This document shows, in pieces, positions 50,946 to 59,460 of a DNA stretch of 64,000 nt. Numbering within the stretch: the stretch's first letter is position 1; the number at the start of each line of letters is the position of its first letter. The DNA is taken from positions 239,294-303,293 of the forward strand of contig NZ_CATNLZ010000034.1 in NCBI RefSeq assembly GCF_950101795.1, written 5' to 3'. Source of the DNA: Nocardioides sp. T2.26MG-1 (GTDB lineage: Bacteria; Actinomycetota; Actinomycetes; Propionibacteriales; Nocardioidaceae). Both the position numbers and the translations under genes were made by a program. The notes beneath the pieces are model-generated. The model saw only the letters and a list, made by a program, of their open reading frames with translations. It had not been told where the DNA came from and made no database searches.

Positions 50946-50947
50946 CC
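50912..50947 (+). promoter_or_regulatory. Bipartite 21-nt-spaced motif, site 7 (excisionase-integrase)
   Basis: TGATCG (50912), 21 nt, TAGGTGACC (50939), 62 nt before the excisionase ATG at 51010. It overlaps the last codons of the upstream gene, so its conservation is not due to coding. Confidence 0.8.
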
Positions 50948-51009
50948 ATCAGACACCACCGTGGGCTTGGATCCACCGACGCCCACCACAGCAGGTCGGA
51001 GGACACGAG

Positions 51010-51438
51010 ATGGAAACCGTGAAGGAGACCCTCATCGTTGGCGGTCACCGGATGCTCGCTGCTCAGAGCGAACGCATCCCCGACGATGCAGGCGCAGACC
51101 CCGACGAGCTACGCCTGACAGAACGCGGCCGACCCGCACTCACCCCTGCGACAATGAACATTGCCCAGGCGGCTGCCTACATCGGGATCGCTAAGTCGAC
51201 GCTCTATACCTGGCGCACGCGACGCCCGGGATTCGGACCACGCGCGGTGAAGGCCGGCGGCGCATTGCGGTACCGCCGTTCCGATCTCGATGCATGGATC
51301 GAGGCCCACGCCGAGACCCTGGACCTCCAGGCGGAAACGGACATCGACGATGAGGGTCGACGCTCGGGGAGCGACCAGCAACCAACATCCCGCACACTAG
51401 GTTCCATGTCACGACGCTCCCGTCCGCGGCATCGCTAG
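51010..51438 (+). CDS. xis: Excisionase-like HTH protein
   Basis: 142 residues from ATG 51010. Residues 45-100 are a MerR-like HTH_17 domain (MNIAQAAAYIGIAKSTLYTW, then GGALRYRRSDLDAWIEAHAE) as in recombination directionality factors. The flanks are disordered. It is 26 nt before the integrase and behind regulatory site 7, so excision would be co-regulated with transfer. Confidence 0.8.
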   Translation: METVKETLIVGGHRMLAAQSERIPDDAGADPDELRLTERGRPALTPATMNIAQAAAYIGIAKSTLYTWRTRRPGFGPRAVKAGGALRYRRSDLDAWIEAHAETLDLQAETDIDDEGRRSGSDQQPTSRTLGSMSRRSRPRHR

Positions 51439-51464
51439 CGCTCAGAGGTCAAGAAGGAAGGCAC

Positions 51465-52643
51465 ATGGCTCGCCCCCCGCTCCCCATCGGAACATTCGGG
51501 AGCATCACAACGAACGAGGTACGCCCTGGCGTGTACCGCGCGAGAACCCGCTTCCGAGACTTCGACGGCGTCACGCGCGAGATCAAGGGGACCGGTCGAA
51601 GCGCCGCCGCCGCAGTACGAGAACTCAAGACCAAGATCGCCGACCGAAGCGCCCCGTCCGGCGACCTCATCGGCCCCGACATGCGAATCAGCCAGGTGGC
51701 CGACATCTGGCTCTCGCTGTATCGCGCCGAACAGCGCTCCGAAGCAACTACCGCAAACGAATACCAACGCGTCATCGAGAACGTCATCAACCCAGCCATC
51801 GGCAACATCCGCCTACGCGAGGCAACAGCTGGACGCCTGGAACGGCTAATCAGGTCCCAGGACTCCCACAGCCGCCGCAAGAAGACCAAGACGGTCCTCA
51901 AGATGATGTTTGACGCCGCGGTCATCGACGACGCGCTCCCAGCCAACCCGGTCTCCTCCACATCACGGCTTCGAGGCCAGAAGAAGGACGTCCAAGCGCT
52001 CTCGGTGGAGGACCTCAACGCCGTCCGCTCTGCCGTGGACTCCTGGATGACCAAGAAGCGGCCCGGTCCAAAGCCGAACCAGGACATGCCCGACATCATT
52101 GACCTGCTACTCGCCACAGGCTGCCGGATCGGAGAAGTACTCGCCATCCGATGGACGGACATCGACTTGAGTGCGACGCCACCGACCGTGTCAATCAGCG
52201 GCACGATCAAGACGGAGACGGGAAAGGGCACCTACCGCAAGCCCAAGCCGAAGTCCGACTCTTCGAAGCGCACCATCGCCCTCCCGCCGTTCGCAGTCGA
52301 TGTCCTGATGAGGCGACGTGTCGAGCAACGACCGAATCACTACAACGCCGTCTTCGCCACCCGCAACGGCACATGGCACCAAGTCGGCAACATCGAGCGG
52401 CGGTGGCGCACGATCCGAGCAGACACAGGCTTCGACTGGGTAACGCCACACACCTTCCGCAAGACCGTCGCGACCTTGATCGACCGCCTAGTCGACTCGG
52501 ACACCGCGGCCCGCGTTCTCGGCCACTCCTCAGACGCGATCACCAAAGAGTTTTACATCCAGAAGGACAGGACGACACCCGACGTGACGCACATCCTTCA
52601 GTCCTTCGCCGGCAAAGCCACGACGACCAAATCGGACGTCTGA
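51465..52643 (+). CDS. int: Tyrosine integrase of the conjugative element
   Basis: 392 residues from ATG 51465. N-terminal AP2-like arm-binding part, SAM-like core domain (residues 65-165), catalytic domain with Arg in GCRIGEVLAIRW near 220, Lys in KSDSSKRTIALP near 265, HTFRKT near 328, LGHSSD near 350 and Tyr in KEFYIQKD near 363. Full set for activity. It lies 165 bp from a tRNA 3' end, the usual place for such integrases. Confidence 0.9.
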   Translation: MARPPLPIGTFGSITTNEVRPGVYRARTRFRDFDGVTREIKGTGRSAAAAVRELKTKIADRSAPSGDLIGPDMRISQVADIWLSLYRAEQRSEATTANEYQRVIENVINPAIGNIRLREATAGRLERLIRSQDSHSRRKKTKTVLKMMFDAAVIDDALPANPVSSTSRLRGQKKDVQALSVEDLNAVRSAVDSWMTKKRPGPKPNQDMPDIIDLLLATGCRIGEVLAIRWTDIDLSATPPTVSISGTIKTETGKGTYRKPKPKSDSSKRTIALPPFAVDVLMRRRVEQRPNHYNAVFATRNGTWHQVGNIERRWRTIRADTGFDWVTPHTFRKTVATLIDRLVDSDTAARVLGHSSDAITKEFYIQKDRTTPDVTHILQSFAGKATTTKSDV

Positions 52644-52763
52644 CGTCCCCCAGGCGGCCGCCTCGAGCGCCGGCCTGGCCCCAACCCCGGGACAACAATG
52701 GGCCGCCAACGCGGAGGTTTCCGGGACATAAACGCGGCACAAGGCTATGTGGCTCAAGAAACC

Positions 52764-52805
52764 AAGTGGCCCCTGACCTGCGTTTCCGCAGGTCAGGGGC
52801 CACTT
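52764..52805. terminator. Perfect 19-bp hairpin next to the tRNA end
   Basis: Arms AAGTGGCCCCTGACCTGCG (52764-52782) and its exact complement (52787-52805) with loop TTTC. On the minus strand it follows the tRNA CCA end by two bases and is followed by GGTTTCTT, so it fits a tRNA terminator; it can also stop the integrase transcript. Its core GTTTCCGCAGGTCA resembles the core of both decamer clusters. Confidence 0.8.
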
Positions 52806-52807
52806 TC

Positions 52808-52841
52808 TGGTAGCGGGGGCAGGATTTGAACCTGCGACCTC
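52808..52841 (-). other. tRNA 3'-end fragment, likely attachment site
   Basis: On the minus strand the sequence has a complete T-arm, GCAGGTTCAAATCCTGC, and acceptor end CCCCGCTACCA. The CCCCGCTACCA end resembles elongator Met tRNAs of actinobacteria, but the isotype cannot be fixed. No D-arm, anticodon stem or matching 5' acceptor strand is found to the right, so this is a fragment made by integration. The core is about 34-40 nt. The rest of the gap 52644-53110 has no gene. Confidence 0.8.
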
Positions 52842-53110
52842 TGGGCGCCATCGGGGGCGTCGCAACTACTACGGTCCTGGGCCGAAAGCTACCGATTCGC
52901 TCGGTGGGGTGAGGGATTCGCCCTCGCTTCCAATCACAGGATACCGGTCGAGTGTCGAGTGGGACGGGCCCAAAGTGGACCGTAAGCGGTACCGGGTCCA
53001 ATCCCCTTGTCACGCGTCGCCGACGGTCCCCTCGTGTCCGCAAGCATCGCGCTGATCCCGGTCGTAGCCCTCGATGCCGCCCTCGAACCAACAGTGCGTG
53101 GCCAAGGTCA

Positions 53111-54518
53111 AGTCCCGGGTAGTGGTGTAGCGCTGCGTTGTCCTTGCTGAGGTGTCAGGCGGTCAGTGCGGGCAGGTGGTCGGCTCCGATCTCGGGTTCG
53201 GTGGTGGCGATGAGGTTCATGCGGGAGCGGGCCAGGACGTCGAGCCCGAGGTAGCGGCGGCCTTCGGCCCATTCGTCGGTCTGCTCGGCCAGGACGGCGC
53301 CGACGAGCCGGACGATGGCGTCGCGGTTGGGGAAGATGCCGACCGCGTCGGTGCGGCGCCGGATCTCCTTGTTGAGCCGCTCGGTGGGGTTGTTGGACCA
53401 GATCTGGGTCCAGATCTCCTTGGGGAACGCGGTGAAAGACAGCAGGTCTGCTCGGGCGCGGTCGAGGTGGTCATGGACGGCTGGGAGCTTCTCTTCGACG
53501 TAGTCGAGCAGCCGGTCGAACTGGGCCTGGACCGCGGTGGCGTCGGGCTGGTCGTAGACGCTGTGCAGCATCGCTTTGACCGCCGGCCACATGCTCTTGG
53601 GGGTGACGCCCATCAGGTTGAACGCGTAGTGGGTGCGGCACCGCTGCCAGCTGGCACCGGGCAGGTTCGCTGCGATCGCCTCCCGCAGCCCAGCGTGGGC
53701 GTCGCTGGTGACGAGCCGGACACCGGTCAGGCCGCGGGCGACCAGGTCGGCGAAGAACTCGTTCCACGCAGCCCCGGTTTCGGCGGTGGCAACCCGCATG
53801 CCGAGGACCTCGCGGTGGCCGTCGTTGTTCCGCCGGTCGCGAGTAGCACGACGGCGTTGATGACCCGGCCGCCTTCGCGGACTTTCATCGTGAGCGCGTC
53901 GGCGGTGACGAACGTGAACGGCCCAGCGTCACCGAGTGGGCGGTGGCGGAAGTCCTCGACGATCGAGTCCAGGTCGGCGGCCATCCGGGAGACCTGGGAC
54001 TTCGACAGGCCGTCGATGCCGAGCGTCTTGACCAGCTTGTCCATCCGGCGGGTGGACACGCCAGCGAGGTAGCAGTCGGCCACGACGGTGATCAGCGCCG
54101 ACTCCGAGCGCTTGCGGCGCTCGAGGAGCCACTCGGGGAAGTAGGTGCCCTTGCGGAGCTTGGGGATCGCGACGTCGATGGTGCCGACCCGGGTGTCCAG
54201 GTCGCGGTGCCGGTAGCCGTTGCGCTGACTGGTCCGGCCCGGCGAGGGGCGGCCCCACTCGGCACCGACCACCGCGTCGGCATCCGCGGAGAGCAGGGCG
54301 TTGATGATCGACTGCAGCAACGAGCGCATGAGATCGGGGCTGGCCTCGGCGAGGGCTTCGCCGAGCAGGCCAGCAGGGTCGACAATGTGTGGAGCGGTCA
54401 TCGTGATGGTCCGTTCGAGAGAGCTGTGAGAGGTGAACTCGAAGGATCACGCGGTGGCCGCGTCCACGTCCAAGCCAGGGACGATCTCGGCGACCGCGCT
54501 ACACCACTATCGGGGACT
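53111..54518. mobile_element. IS256-family insertion sequence
   Basis: Terminal inverted repeats of about 23 bp: AGTCCCGGGTAGTGGTGTAG (53111 on) and, read on the other strand from 54518, AGTCCCCGATAGTGGTGTAG; both go on with CGC. Total 1.4 kb around one transposase gene, normal for IS256. No clear 8-9 bp target duplication was found. Confidence 0.85.
53155..54401 (-). pseudogene. IS256 mutator-type transposase, frameshifted
   Basis: ATG 54401 opens 224 residues (N-terminal domain and first catalytic Asp in FVTADALTMKV) up to VINAVVLLATG; the continuing part, MRVATAETGAAWNEFFADLV with the second Asp (VTSDAHAGL) and catalytic Glu (NNPTERLNKE), is in another frame to 53155. One missing base near 53833 explains the break; IS256 does not use programmed shifting. 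The copy is inactive unless complemented. Confidence 0.85.
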
Positions 54519-54732
54519 CAACTGTGGCCAACTGGAGGATTGCCGCATCGACGCCCAAGGTGTCGACGTTCTTGCGGGCGTCGCCCAGCAACGCGGCCAG
54601 CATCGGACTTTCCGGACTTGGCCACGGCGGGTCGGGCATCTTCGCCGTTCGCGGGGTAGGCCAGCTTCCCCGGTGCATGTCCTGCTCCCAGGTGTAGGTC
54701 TGGGCGGCCTCCCATGGATCCTGCTCGGTCAT
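54499..54732 (-). pseudogene. Hypothetical gene truncated by IS256
   Basis: From ATG 54732 the product MTEQDPWEAAQTYTWEQDMH, then RGSWPTPRTAKMPDPPWPSP, reads like a real cytoplasmic protein and ends in the IS terminal repeat (VESPIVV). The native 3' end was removed or displaced by the insertion. Function unknown. Confidence 0.55.
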
Positions 54733-54861
54733 GGCAACAGCCTGCCACCGACCCGCGCCCTTTCGCGCCGGCGTCGAGGTGGCCCGCATGTGTCGGTGCC
54801 TTCCGGGATGCTGCGCCAAAATGGTCTCGCGATCGACGCGGGCGTCAGGGACGGAGATGTG

Positions 54862-55398
54862 ATGGCCTCGCAAGAAGCACATCCAAACAGCCACGACAGA
54901 TGGATCACTGAGCTCGGCGACATGGTGCGCGGACCGCAAGGCAACCGCTTGGGCGTTCCACGGCACGTGCTCGAGCGGATCGGTGCCTTGATCGGCGATG
55001 ACGCGCAAATCGACTGGGTTGAGTCGACAGTGCGTTATGCCCGCAAGGAGGAGGGCGAAGGCCTCGCCGGCATGCTCGCCATCTTCGGCCAGAGGCTGCT
55101 CGTTGTCGTCACCCTTCAGAACGTACGAGAACACCGTTGGCGCGGGGCGCGCGACGACGACGGCGCGGTGGACGCTCGATTGATTCGCCGGTCCGACCTG
55201 GCGCGGATCGAGGTTCCGGCCTCCACTGGCTACGACAACGGTCCGGACGCGTGGGGCGACGAAAGCGATGGGTCATGGCGTTACCGCACGTCAATCGAGC
55301 TGGTGTATCGCGACGGCACAAGGATCGAGCTTGGTGGCGATCAGTCCGGCGACGTCTTTGTGCTTCTGCCGTCGCTGCGTGACGACCTGCTGATGTGA
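54862..55398 (+). CDS. Hypothetical protein with strand-rich C-terminal half
   Basis: 178 residues from ATG 54862 (GGAG upstream). Helical start, then beta-strands (GMLAIFGQRLLVVVTLQNVR, RTSIELVYRDGTRIELGGDQ) ending in LPSLRDDLLM, a pattern similar to PH-like domains. No family recognised. Divergent from the truncated gene, convergent with the SEFIR gene. Confidence 0.6.
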   Translation: MASQEAHPNSHDRWITELGDMVRGPQGNRLGVPRHVLERIGALIGDDAQIDWVESTVRYARKEEGEGLAGMLAIFGQRLLVVVTLQNVREHRWRGARDDDGAVDARLIRRSDLARIEVPASTGYDNGPDAWGDESDGSWRYRTSIELVYRDGTRIELGGDQSGDVFVLLPSLRDDLLM

Positions 55399-55474
55399 GG
55401 GCTCATCGAGGTTTGCCGCGTGCGCGCCCTCACGACTGGGTCCGGCGCATCGCGACTGCCGCACCGAACCGATG

Positions 55475-56983
55475 TCATGCACTCCAGGCGCGGATAAGGA
55501 GCTGGGCAACGACACCTGCGACTGTCCACGACCCTGGGCCGTTCAGATCACGGACGCCAACAGACTCGTCTGGGTCGATGCGCGGCGGGGACCGAAACGC
55601 CCCGGGCATCGTTGCCTGAGTACGAGTGCCGAGTTCATCGACGGTTCCGCCGGTCAGCGACGTCGTGTTGACGAGCTCCGCTGCAACAGCCACGCGGGCG
55701 ACCGCGGTGCCATGCGTTGCTTCAATGATCCCGGCACCGAGGCCGAGCGCCGCCTGGATGTCGTGTCTAAGGTGATGCTCATCCAGAACCGAGCCCATGC
55801 TGTCGCGAGGCAAGGTGTACCAGACCGAGGTCTGGCCAGACCGGCTGATGCGCAAAGCGAGGAAGCGACCCCTCGACACCCCACCCACGCGCTGGGTGGG
55901 CTGGGACTCGATGAAGATGTCCTCGCCAGAGGAGGCCCGCGTCAGGCCAGCGCTGTCGTCGACGAGTCTTCGTTCCCGCACGATCCGGGGGCCGATGTCG
56001 TCCAGCGAAGACAACAGCCGCTGGGTGATCGCCGCCGGAGGAACGGGAATCAGATGGACCACAACAGCAGAAGCTCCGTAACCAACTTCGCGCCCCAGGC
56101 TCTCCGCCCAAGCGACCTGGACGTTCGAGGCTGGCGTCCACTCAACGGAGGGCTCAGGCCCGGTTGAGGTGCTCCCGAGGTTGGAAGACGGCGCTGTTTC
56201 CTCCCGAAGCTCGTTCCAAAGACGCGATTCGATCTGCTGCCTGAGCCGGTACCAAGGCAGATGCGGCCCTTCACCGGGGAGCGGCTGCGGCAGAGCCTCG
56301 AGCTGCGCCTTGAGCTGCTCGACGCGCTCGGCCCGACCCGCCGGGTCGGAGACGGGCGTCACCGCAACGGGCTGCGGAGGAGTCACGCCGTCCGTCCCGG
56401 TCTCGAGTCGAGCGACGTCCGGGGTGTGCGTAGTCATCGCCGCCGGGAAGACCGGGACTTCTCCCAGAGCAGGCTTAAGAAACTTCGGCTGGTCCGTGAG
56501 GTCCCGAAGCAACTCCTCGAGCTCGGACTGCTCGAAGCCGGACACGTAGTGTCGGGTGATCCCATGCATCCCCACTGGGATATCGGCGTCGCTGCTGCCG
56601 GGCAGCATGATGAGCCGAACCCGCTTCTGGAATTGCGGCCGACCCGCCTGCTCGATGCTCCTGACTACGTCCGCCTCCGCACGGACTCCCTTGTTCCTCG
56701 TGGGGTCACCGTCTCCGATCCAGGCGTCGCGCCAAGCAGGCGACGCGACGACGAGCACGAAATCCGAGGCAGCGACTCGGGCCGGTCCCCAGCGGGTCCA
56801 GTCCTCGTTGGGGTGGAAGATGTCGGCATCGGCGTCGATGGCCCCGACGGTGCGCAGCGCGTATACGAGCCGATGGACCTGGTCGAGGCGTTCGGCCGCC
56901 TGTGCCGGTGTCCACCCAGTCTCGGCGTGAGAGTAGGAGACAATGGCCGAGGGGCGTGTCGGGGCTGCAGCGCTCACCAGCAC
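55475..56983 (-). CDS. SEFIR-domain protein, putative immune gene
   Basis: 502 residues from GTG 56983. Residues 10-150 fit a SEFIR/TIR-like fold: SAIVSYSHAETGWTPAQAAE, VGAIDADADIFHPNEDWTRW, VLVVASPAWRDAWIGDG and VRAEADVVRSIEQAGRP. The linker is Pro-rich; residues 250-500 hold a second domain of mixed strands without recognised motif. SEFIR domains occur in bacterial and eukaryotic immune signalling, some as NAD hydrolases. Its second domain could sense an invader or carry the effector function. Confidence 0.7.
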   Translation of the reverse strand: MLVSAAAPTRPSAIVSYSHAETGWTPAQAAERLDQVHRLVYALRTVGAIDADADIFHPNEDWTRWGPARVAASDFVLVVASPAWRDAWIGDGDPTRNKGVRAEADVVRSIEQAGRPQFQKRVRLIMLPGSSDADIPVGMHGITRHYVSGFEQSELEELLRDLTDQPKFLKPALGEVPVFPAAMTTHTPDVARLETGTDGVTPPQPVAVTPVSDPAGRAERVEQLKAQLEALPQPLPGEGPHLPWYRLRQQIESRLWNELREETAPSSNLGSTSTGPEPSVEWTPASNVQVAWAESLGREVGYGASAVVVHLIPVPPAAITQRLLSSLDDIGPRIVRERRLVDDSAGLTRASSGEDIFIESQPTQRVGGVSRGRFLALRISRSGQTSVWYTLPRDSMGSVLDEHHLRHDIQAALGLGAGIIEATHGTAVARVAVAAELVNTTSLTGGTVDELGTRTQATMPGAFRSPPRIDPDESVGVRDLNGPGSWTVAGVVAQLLIRAWSA

Positions 56984-57027
56984 ATTGTTTCAGCCTCAAG
57001 CGACGAATAGCCGCGACGCATCCGCGC

Positions 57028-57579
57028 TCACGGGCGGAGTGCGGCCGACGTTTCGACGAGGCCGTCGCGTTCGAGCATGGCGAGGACGTCGGCGAAGGTC
57101 GCAGGCGGGTTCTGTCGGGAGTCGGCGATCCGCTGGACGGCCGCGTATACCGTCTCGCGACTCAGGTCGATCTGGTCGAGGACAAAGCCGTCGGGTGACT
57201 TCGCCTCCATGTCCCACGACTCGAGGGCCTTTGGAGGGAAGTCTTTGAGGTTGTTGGTGACGATGACCTGTGCGCGGGCCTTGATCGCGGCGGCGAGCAC
57301 GTGCCTGTCGTCGGGATCGGGCAGCTCGAGGGCGTCGATGAACGGCTCGTAGCCGGTGACGAGGCAGTCGCGGACGGCACGGTTCATCAGCTCCCGGGTG
57401 CGGGCCAGCTTCTGCGGGTCGAGATCGGGGCGATTGGCCGTCAAATTGCGGAACACCTCGTCGAGGATCTGGTCGGTCCACTTGGCCTGGACGAGTCCGG
57501 CTTGGGCGATGCGGATGAGCAGGTCGCGGAGCGTGCTCGGGTAGAGCACGTTGGCGTCGTACAGGACGACGAACGACAC
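57028..57579 (-). CDS. PIN-domain toxin
   Basis: 183 residues from GTG 57579. PIN fold: first Asp in VVLYDANVLYPSTLRDLL, Glu in DQILDEVFRNL, Asp in LPDPDDRHVLAAA and VIVTNNLKDFPP. It should be a metal-dependent RNase. It starts one base after the stop of the HTH-type antitoxin gene, the normal order of such toxin-antitoxin pairs. Confidence 0.85.
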   Translation of the reverse strand: MSFVVLYDANVLYPSTLRDLLIRIAQAGLVQAKWTDQILDEVFRNLTANRPDLDPQKLARTRELMNRAVRDCLVTGYEPFIDALELPDPDDRHVLAAAIKARAQVIVTNNLKDFPPKALESWDMEAKSPDGFVLDQIDLSRETVYAAVQRIADSRQNPPATFADVLAMLERDGLVETSAALRP

Positions 57580-57580
57580 C

Positions 57581-58036
57581 TCAGAGCAGGCCCATCTCTT
57601 GGTTGAGCCGGGTGAGCTCGTCGGCGGCGTCACGCCGCTCCTGGTCGTCGCGGGCCATGTAGGCCATCAGAGACTGGGCCTTGATCCGGCGGTGCTTGCC
57701 GACCTTGCGGTGTTCGATGTCTCCGGCGTCGAGCAGCCCGATGAGGAACGGTCGGCTGACATTGAGCAGCTCGGCTGCCTGCTGCGTGGTGAGCTCGGCA
57801 TGCGCCGGCACGACCGAGACCCCCTGCCCTGCGGCCATGTGGGCGAGCACCCGCGCGAGGAGCTCGACCGCCCCCCGCGGGACGACAAGTGTCTCCTCGG
57901 GGTCGTCGGCGACGACAAGGCGGATCACACTGTCGGTGTGCGTAGCGAGGTAGTCCTTGACGTGCGGCAGTGCCTCGACGGCGGTGTTGATGTCGGACTC
58001 GTCGGGCTGGACGGGGGCGAGTGCCAAGGCGGTCAT
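57581..58036 (-). CDS. HTH antitoxin of the PIN toxin
   Basis: 151 residues from ATG 58036 with GAGGAG upstream. C-terminal excisionase-type HTH (LTTQQAAELLNVSRPFLIGL, HRKVGKHRRIKAQSLMAYMA) and an N-terminal 75-residue part that may hold the toxin. It should repress its own promoter and neutralise the PIN protein. Confidence 0.85.
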   Translation of the reverse strand: MTALALAPVQPDESDINTAVEALPHVKDYLATHTDSVIRLVVADDPEETLVVPRGAVELLARVLAHMAAGQGVSVVPAHAELTTQQAAELLNVSRPFLIGLLDAGDIEHRKVGKHRRIKAQSLMAYMARDDQERRDAADELTRLNQEMGLL

Positions 58037-58064
58037 GGTGACTCCTCTCTCAAGACATCCATTA

Positions 58065-58079
58065 TTCGCAATATTCGAA
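58065..58079. promoter_or_regulatory. Low-GC partial dyad before the antitoxin gene
   Basis: TTCGCAATATTCGAA, arms TTCG and CGAA, in a short AT-rich window that is unusual here, 29 nt upstream of ATG 58036. Probable promoter and antitoxin operator. Confidence 0.45.
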
Positions 58080-58109
58080 GCAAACGCAATAGATCAACGG
58101 TCGAGGTGG

Positions 58110-59036
58110 TCAGACGTTTCCGAGGTCGAGGCGCAGTGCTTCGGCGGCGGCTCGTTCGGCGGCCGTGGCGCGGGTGTAGCGCACGAGCATGTCGGTGCGG
58201 GTCCAACCGGCCATGGCCATGAGCCCGGATTCGGAGCCGCCGGCGGCGAGCCAGCGGTGGGCGGCGGTGTGGCGGAGTCGGTGCAGGTGGAAGCCGTCGA
58301 TGTCGGCCTGCGTAGCGCGACGGCGCAGGGCCTGGTTGAGGCCGTCGTAGCCGAAGCTGGCGCCGCGCTCCCCCAGCCACAGCCGCGGACCGTCTGCCGC
58401 CGGGTGTTGGGCGCGTTCGGCGAGGTAGGCGCGGATCGCCGCGATGGTGGTCGACCCGACCGGGATGGTGCGGAACAGGCGGCCCTTGCCGTGTCGGACC
58501 GAGATCCGGTTGAGGTCGAGGTCGAGGTCGGCGAGGTCGAGGGCGACGACTTCGCCGGCACGGATGCCGGTCTCGGCCATCAGCCGGATGAGGGCTTCGT
58601 CGCGGCGGTGGTGCAGCCGCTCGTCGGGGCGGTGGACCGGGTGGGTGCAAGTGGCGATGAGGGCGCGGAGCTGGTCGTCGGTCAGCGGCAGCACGATCGG
58701 GCGCCGCTGGGCGGGGCCCTTGACGCAGAGGAAGGGGTGGCCGGGGATCCGGCCCGTGGCGAGCAGCCAGTCACCGAGGCGCTTGACCGACTGCTTGCGA
58801 GCCAGCACGGTGCCGGGCGCATTGCCGGACTCGAGCAAGTAGACCATCCAGGTCTGGAGCGACGTCCGCGTCATCGGGACCGCGTCGACGGGCGTGCACC
58901 AGTCGAGGTAGCGACGAGCACCGCCCAGGTACGCCTCGATGGTGCCGGGAGTCTTGTCCTCGGCCCGCAGCGCGAGCTCCCACTCGGGCAGCAGGTCGAG
59001 CAGGGCGTCGTGAGTCAGCTCGGTGAAGGGTTCCAT
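58110..59036 (-). CDS. XerC/D-like tyrosine recombinase
   Basis: 308 residues from ATG 59036. SAM-like core domain (residues 15-105, LRAEDKTPGTIEAYLGGARR) and catalytic domain: Arg in TGIRAGEVVAL, Lys in RHGKGRLF, HRLRHTAAH, Trp in AGWTRTD at the usual His position, and Tyr in VRYTRA. Complete. This could be the integrase of a second element to the right of the tRNA fragment. Confidence 0.85.
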   Translation of the reverse strand: MEPFTELTHDALLDLLPEWELALRAEDKTPGTIEAYLGGARRYLDWCTPVDAVPMTRTSLQTWMVYLLESGNAPGTVLARKQSVKRLGDWLLATGRIPGHPFLCVKGPAQRRPIVLPLTDDQLRALIATCTHPVHRPDERLHHRRDEALIRLMAETGIRAGEVVALDLADLDLDLNRISVRHGKGRLFRTIPVGSTTIAAIRAYLAERAQHPAADGPRLWLGERGASFGYDGLNQALRRRATQADIDGFHLHRLRHTAAHRWLAAGGSESGLMAMAGWTRTDMLVRYTRATAAERAAAEALRLDLGNV

Positions 59037-59460
59037 GCCCGACGGAACCAGACGCTGTCGGCGCCGCCGGGACCGCCCCGAGTCAGCACGCCCCGGACTG
59101 GGTCCAGATTTCGCGACACTACTGAGCCTGAGCGTGATCCTTTGCCGACAACTGAAGCGCCTGTAAGTCTTCGTGGCGGCTGGCCTGGGGCTGGCTGGCA
59201 GGGTTAGCGCCGGTCACCCGGTGCGCGTCGTGACTCCTGAATCGCCTGACCCCTCGGGGGTGTCATGCCTGGGATCTGTCCGGCGGGCGCGGGGTGCCGG
59301 CGCCGACCCTGGCCCACAACGATGGCTTGATCAGAAGCATGTCCACCACCGGGATTGCCGTCCTGGTGGTGTGGCTCATTACAGGCCTGCCTCGTCGTGA
59401 TTCCTCACCCGGGCTGACGCCGGCAACGACGTCCAACCCGATCAGTGAGGAGAACATCGC
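59037..59460 (+). ncRNA. Non-coding flank of second IS110-type element, candidate bridge-RNA region
   Basis: 424 bases without a gene before the transposase. GC-rich hairpin-forming parts occur, e.g. CCGGCG with CGCCGG around 59280-59305. In IS110-type elements a guide RNA can come from this side; in the IS1111 subgroup it comes from the other side, and the subgroup of this enzyme is not settled. The left end of the element is not defined. Confidence 0.3.

Noticed and set aside
52808..52890. Complete tRNA gene on the minus strand
   Set aside because: T-arm and acceptor 3' strand are present but no D-arm, anticodon stem or complementary 5' acceptor strand follow.
53101..54535. Target-site duplication for IS256
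   Set aside because: The words GTGGCCA on both sides lie at unequal distances from the terminal repeats, so they are not a duplication.
54739..55134. 211-residue minus frame from 55134 that includes the IS-truncated gene
   Set aside because: The upstream part is antisense to the gene 54862-55398; only the part from ATG 54732 looks coding.
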